NCBI GenBank assembly: GCA_900088475.1
Contig: FLMG01000070.1
Location: 1-32,656, forward strand
Length of the DNA: 32,656 nt
Direction: 5' to 3'
DNA from: Hyphochytrium catenoides
Taxonomy: Eukaryota; Sar; Hyphochytriomycetes; Hyphochytriales; Hyphochytriaceae
A model generated the notes under the pieces. The model saw only the letters and a program-made list of their open reading frames with translations. It searched no databases and was not told where the DNA came from. A program made the translations under genes and the position numbers. Of this stretch, positions 30,101 to 32,656 are shown in pieces (within the stretch, counting starts at the first letter, position 1; every line of letters starts with the position of its first letter).

Positions 30101-30545
30101 TCCCGTAGCATGTGGAGTCGGCCATCTAATGTACTGATGCGGCTGCTTACCTGTCGACTAAGCTCAAACAACTCGTCGAACATATCAGCAGCTATCTCTA
30201 CCACTTGGCCCAGCTGCTGTAGCATCCGGATCATTCTGGGAAGAACAGATGAAGGAGAGCAAGGATCCAGCACAACGGAAAGAGGAAGAAACACTTAGCA
30301 AGGAGAAGTGACAGCGGTGGCGATGGAACTCACGCCCTCTTCAACCTTTCTATGTTTCCATCTTTGTTGGTCATTCTATTATATATAATAGCCCCAAGGT
30401 GTAGAAAGGACTACGAGGTAGGGGCTAACCTTGCTGTCTGGATACTCTTCAGCGTTTGCTTCGGGCCGGCCGGCGGCGACGAGGTGTAGAGCTCCGGGCT
30501 CGCGAAAGATAAGGGTGTCTGCACCTTCACCAGCGGAAGAGGCAT
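27176..30545 (-). CDS. SCAR/WAVE actin-nucleation activator, twelve exons
   Basis: Exons (transcript order): 30430-30545, 30064-30235, 29863-29951, 29674-29737, 29393-29485, 28766-29261, 28503-28556, 28281-28403, 27930-28177, 27704-27814, 27487-27642, 27176-27373. Total is 1,920 nt, 639 residues. The start MPLPLVK resembles the WAVE start. The SCAR homology domain follows (IRMLQQLGQVVEIAADMFDE, RISTLDGRL), then SDPSIFRSNWLKEEK and a basic RRRRRMERLRAVRKIK stretch, in WAVE order. The tail is a VCA module: WH2 (SLLDDIKQ), central helix (SIAAILARRM) and an acidic end with Trp (SSDEDASLWEN). SCAR/WAVE acts in a pentameric complex under Rac to switch on Arp2/3 branching. Junctions of exons 7/8 and 8/9 (28178-28280) are the least certain. 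An in-frame ATG at 30620 would add 25 residues. Confidence 0.85.
28660..28745. repeat. GA-rich low-complexity tract inside a SCAR intron
   Basis: Imperfect (GA)n purine tract on the plus strand, lying in the 209-nt intron 28557-28765 of the SCAR/WAVE gene. On the transcript strand it reads as a long pyrimidine (CT) tract, which may serve as an extended polypyrimidine region before the acceptor. It belongs with the two larger tracts further right. Confidence 0.8.
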
Positions 30546-30570
30546 CTTTTCACCAGCGGAAGAGGCATCT
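30526..30570 (-). repeat. 23-nt tandem duplication over the SCAR start codon
   Basis: The 22-base segment TTCACCAGCGGAAGAGGCATCT (here 30526-30547) recurs at 30549-30570 with one T between, so the period is 23. Each copy contains ATG CCT CTT CCG CTG GTG on the transcript strand. Because 23 is not a multiple of three, the upstream copy is out of frame with the gene. Confidence 0.95.
30527..30568 (-). promoter_or_regulatory. Overlapping upstream ORF in the SCAR leader
   Basis: ATG at 30568, supplied by the duplicated segment, opens a 13-codon frame (MPLPLVKRCLFRW) that ends in TGA at 30527-30529, 16 bases past the SCAR start codon's last base. An overlapping uORF of this kind normally lowers translation of the main frame. 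Its effect depends on transcript start. If transcription begins upstream of 30620, an ATG there is in frame with SCAR and would be met first, bypassing the uORF. Confidence 0.6.
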
Positions 30571-31213
30571 TTGATCGGATTGAAAATCCAGTTCTCTTCC
30601 GTCAAAGGAGAAGAGTACATCCACGTAGACCTAACGAGGAGCGTCTTGTTGTCGATCGCCGCAGTGTGCCGCGGTGGGAAGCACCGACGAACGAGCCACC
30701 ACCAATCAAAGCTGAGGAGGTGGCCACAACTGCCCGTGCGGCCTGTTCTCTAAGGTCTAAAATATTGCTCCTCGTCGAGATCTGACCTCCTCCTCTATCT
30801 TACTTGCTTGAGGCTGGGCTGAAAGTCTGACAAGGAAGACGGCTGCTATGCTTTGAAGGCCAGGCGGGGAGGATGAAGGGGTTTAAGCGGGCGAGGAGGC
30901 GGACAAAGAGGCGGTAGTAGAGTAGAGAGACAGACACCAGCTTTGGGGACGACAAGGTGAGAGATCAAAGAAAGTGGAGAGCGACTCTGAGGCACTCCAA
31001 GCTTCTTGATTAGAGAAAGAAGACAAAGGAGTAGTATAGTAAAGCCAGGCAGACGGACCCCTAAGACGGAACAACAGTGCTACGCCGAGGTGATCTATCC
31101 TGAGCTGCAGTGAGGCGATGGACGGGTCATGGAAGGGGAAAGACGAAGAGGGATCCAGGCCGAAACGAAGGCTGCAAACTGAGTGACAGAGGGGCATGAG
31201 GGGGGCCATGGGA

Positions 31214-31239
31214 GGAGAGAGGCAGAGAGAGAGAGAGAG

Positions 31240-31306
<67 letters not shown>
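31214..31306 (+). repeat. (GA)n-(GT)n-(GA)n microsatellite
   Basis: A run of GA dinucleotides is interrupted by GGCAC and by a pure (GT) block of about 14 bases at about 31270-31284, then GA again, ending at GATGTTTG. Polypurine runs of this length can form triplex DNA and often bind GAGA-type factors near promoters. Confidence 0.95.
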
Positions 31307-31307
<1 letters not shown>

Positions 31308-31660
31308 GTTTGATAACCTTTCGCGTTCCCTACGAAACTACCCAGATTCGTGCGCCTCGTTATGGAGGCTCAAGCAATCTGTCTCTTAGTGCGCTCAATA
31401 GGGCCACTACAGACTTCCTCCGGGAGTGGACTGTGCGTAAGTTTGCCTAATGGCGCTAATTATAAAAAAAGAGGCTCATTTCGGAAGAAGTAAGGTGAGA
31501 CAGAGACTAAAGAGATGGGTATAAGAGCTGGACGCAGACCGAATAATGATAGACAGAATCCCGCTAGAGACACCACAAAGCACGAGACAGAGAAAGTTCT
31601 GGTCGGCCTCATGTCTCATAAGCAGTTGTTTGTCCTCTGTTCGCATCGTGATTCTTACCT

Positions 31661-31797
31661 TCACTTCTCTTTCTCTCTCTCTTCCTTTCTCTCTCTCTCC
31701 CCACCTCTCTCTCTCCCCACCTCTCTCTCTCCCCACCTCTCTCTCTCTCTCTCTCTCCCTCTCTCTCTCTTCTCGTTTTTCTTTCTCTCGCTTGCTC
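31661..31797 (+). repeat. (CT)n tract with three CCCCACC-containing minirepeats
   Basis: A pyrimidine tract of about 135 bp. In its middle (about 31699-31740) three tandem units of 16-18 bp, each CTCTCTCTCTCCCCAC or close to it, are embedded in pure CT. It mirrors the GA tract 400 bp to the left on the opposite strand, so the two could pair as inverted repeats. Confidence 0.95.
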
Positions 31798-31969
31798 CCT
31801 CCCACCTGATGCTCTCATAAGCATTTTCAGTTGGCGGATTGATCTTGAAGCGAGAGAGAGAGACGGGGTCTGGACAGGAGGGTCGAGCCGAGTGAGAAAA
31901 GGAAAGAGAAACAAAGAGATCAATAGAAGAGGCGTTCGAAGGGCCAGCGTAGTTGTTCCCGCACCTTGA

Positions 31970-32656
31970 CCATGGCTGGCACTAGCTACTGACCTAGACT
32001 CAAGCGAGGGGCAGAGCTTGGATGCAAGAAACAAGTCTGGACCGCCAGTCCCCTTGCCTTGGCCTTTCACTGACCGTCTGGTTAGAGCCATGATGGATTT
32101 GCAGGTGACTTTGCCCGAAGACGATGGAGGAGAGCCACGCGGAGTGTTGAACTCTCCTCGTCATGTGGGGAGCGCAGGGAAATACCGTTATCTCAGCCCT
32201 GATCAATTGAACCAGACCGCTGAGCCGTATGAGTACGCTGTCATCTGCTATAGAAGGTAAGCAGAACTTCTGCCGCCTCTGTGAGTAACAAGGATGCTTT
32301 AGATTGGCTAACGTGCCTCTCCTCTCCATCTACCTCTTATGATGTCGTACTCTGTCTCTCGCCTTGGCTCTCTCCCACTCGCTCAAAGATTGCCACGCGG
32401 TCGAAACTGCTGTAGAAATGGAGCGAACCGCACAAATGTAGGAGATTCTGACGACAGCAGCGCAGATGGCACAGCTGCACAGCCTCACAGCCCAATCTTC
32501 TTGGAGAAGGGGTCGTCTGAGGTGCACAGAAACATTATAGACGCGCTCTGTGAGCAGGGCCTGGAGGTGGACGTGATCGATGGAGGCCACTCGGGAGGGG
32601 ACATGACCAGCGATTTCGTCATTCTCCTTCTCCGCGCCTCAGAAGTAGTGGTCCGC
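31970..32656 (+). CDS. 5' part of an intron-containing gene, possibly anoctamin-like; runs off the window
   Basis: First visible exon: open from 31970, first in-frame ATGs at 32090 and 32093, ending at 32256 (AAG before GTAAGC). Intron 32257-32388, 132 nt, with branch CTAAC and a long pyrimidine tract. Second exon: 32389 to the window end with no stop. The joined protein reads EPYEYAVICYRR, then a Cys/Asn-rich insert, then EVHRNIIDALCEQGLEVDVI and SDFVILLLRASEVVVR. The order 'YAVIxYRR, amphipathic helix ending in GLEV, then a beta strand FVILL' faintly resembles the cytosolic dimerisation domain at the start of TMEM16/anoctamin proteins, but the membrane part is outside the window. The gene itself is well supported; the family is only a guess. 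Confidence 0.5.

Larger units (their letters stand above)
30621..31969. other. Divergent intergenic region with microsatellites
   Basis: About 1.35 kb between SCAR/WAVE (leftward) and the last gene (rightward). No convincing coding frame; the long frames here are translations of GA or CT repeats. Shared promoter functions are likely. The two large microsatellites are listed separately. Confidence 0.5.

Noticed and set aside
31183-31820. Plus and minus frames of 60-110 codons made of Arg/Glu or Ser/Leu
   Set aside because: These are translations of GA and CT microsatellites, which lack stops in several frames by composition.
1-32656. Bacterial or phage origin, CRISPR arrays, tRNA or rRNA genes
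   Set aside because: Dozens of spliceosomal introns and eukaryote-only proteins rule out a prokaryote. I saw no cloverleaf, rRNA-like segment or spaced direct-repeat array.

Overview
This window is nuclear DNA from a eukaryote. Many genes are split by short spliceosomal introns of about 50 to 230 nt, with GTAAG-like donors, CTAAC or CTGAC branch points and YAG acceptors. The content is typical eukaryotic: coilin, SCAR/WAVE, a SUMO-type protease, RING and BTB domains, WD40 and ARM repeats. There are no operons, Shine-Dalgarno sites, tRNAs, rRNAs or CRISPR arrays. The mix suggests a free-living or parasitic protist: SCAR/WAVE with a complete C-terminal VCA tail, coilin, WL-type ankyrin proteins, CbxX-type triple AAA proteins and a GIY-YIG/zinc-knuckle protein of a kind also known from large DNA viruses. 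I cannot name the lineage from sequence alone.

The left part (1-17.9 kb) looks like an accessory compartment. In order it holds: a small frameshifted ORF; a GIY-YIG nuclease with a CCHC knuckle (+); a one-TM orphan without a visible start (+); an ankyrin-type fragment (-); a four-exon Ulp1/SENP-like protease with one frameshift (+); a possible decayed orphan (-); a WL-ankyrin protein (-); a tandem duplication of about 435 bp in a divergent intergenic region; an ARM-repeat / triple CbxX AAA / coiled-coil gene broken by a stop and two frame changes (+); a RING / TRAF zinc finger / coiled coil / BTB(T1) / pentapeptide-repeat gene with one frame change (-); and a membrane-anchored trypsin-like protease with one in-frame stop (+), flanked by 170-bp direct repeats. 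Most of these genes lack introns and almost all carry one or more reading-frame breaks.

The right part (19-32.7 kb) looks like conserved core genome. It holds coilin (4 exons, -), a 23-exon WD40 / coiled-coil / RING gene (+), SCAR/WAVE (12 exons, -) and the 5' part of another intron-containing gene (+) that runs off the end and faintly resembles an anoctamin N-terminus. Coilin, the WD40-RING gene and SCAR all give full-length frames whose spliced lengths are exact multiples of three. The WD40-RING and SCAR genes converge tail to tail with about 130 bp between them. SCAR and the last gene diverge across 1.4 kb containing GA and CT microsatellites.

The most unusual items are the RING-TRAF-BTB-pentapeptide fusion, whose repeat units vary only by whole pentapeptides (34/39/44 residues); the ARM plus triple-CbxX AAA architecture; the WD40-coiled-coil-RING protein; and a 23-nt tandem duplication over the SCAR start codon that creates an overlapping upstream ORF copying the protein's own first codons. 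The clustering of frame breaks in the left part is either real decay of an expanded accessory gene set or base-level assembly error. Resequencing would decide.
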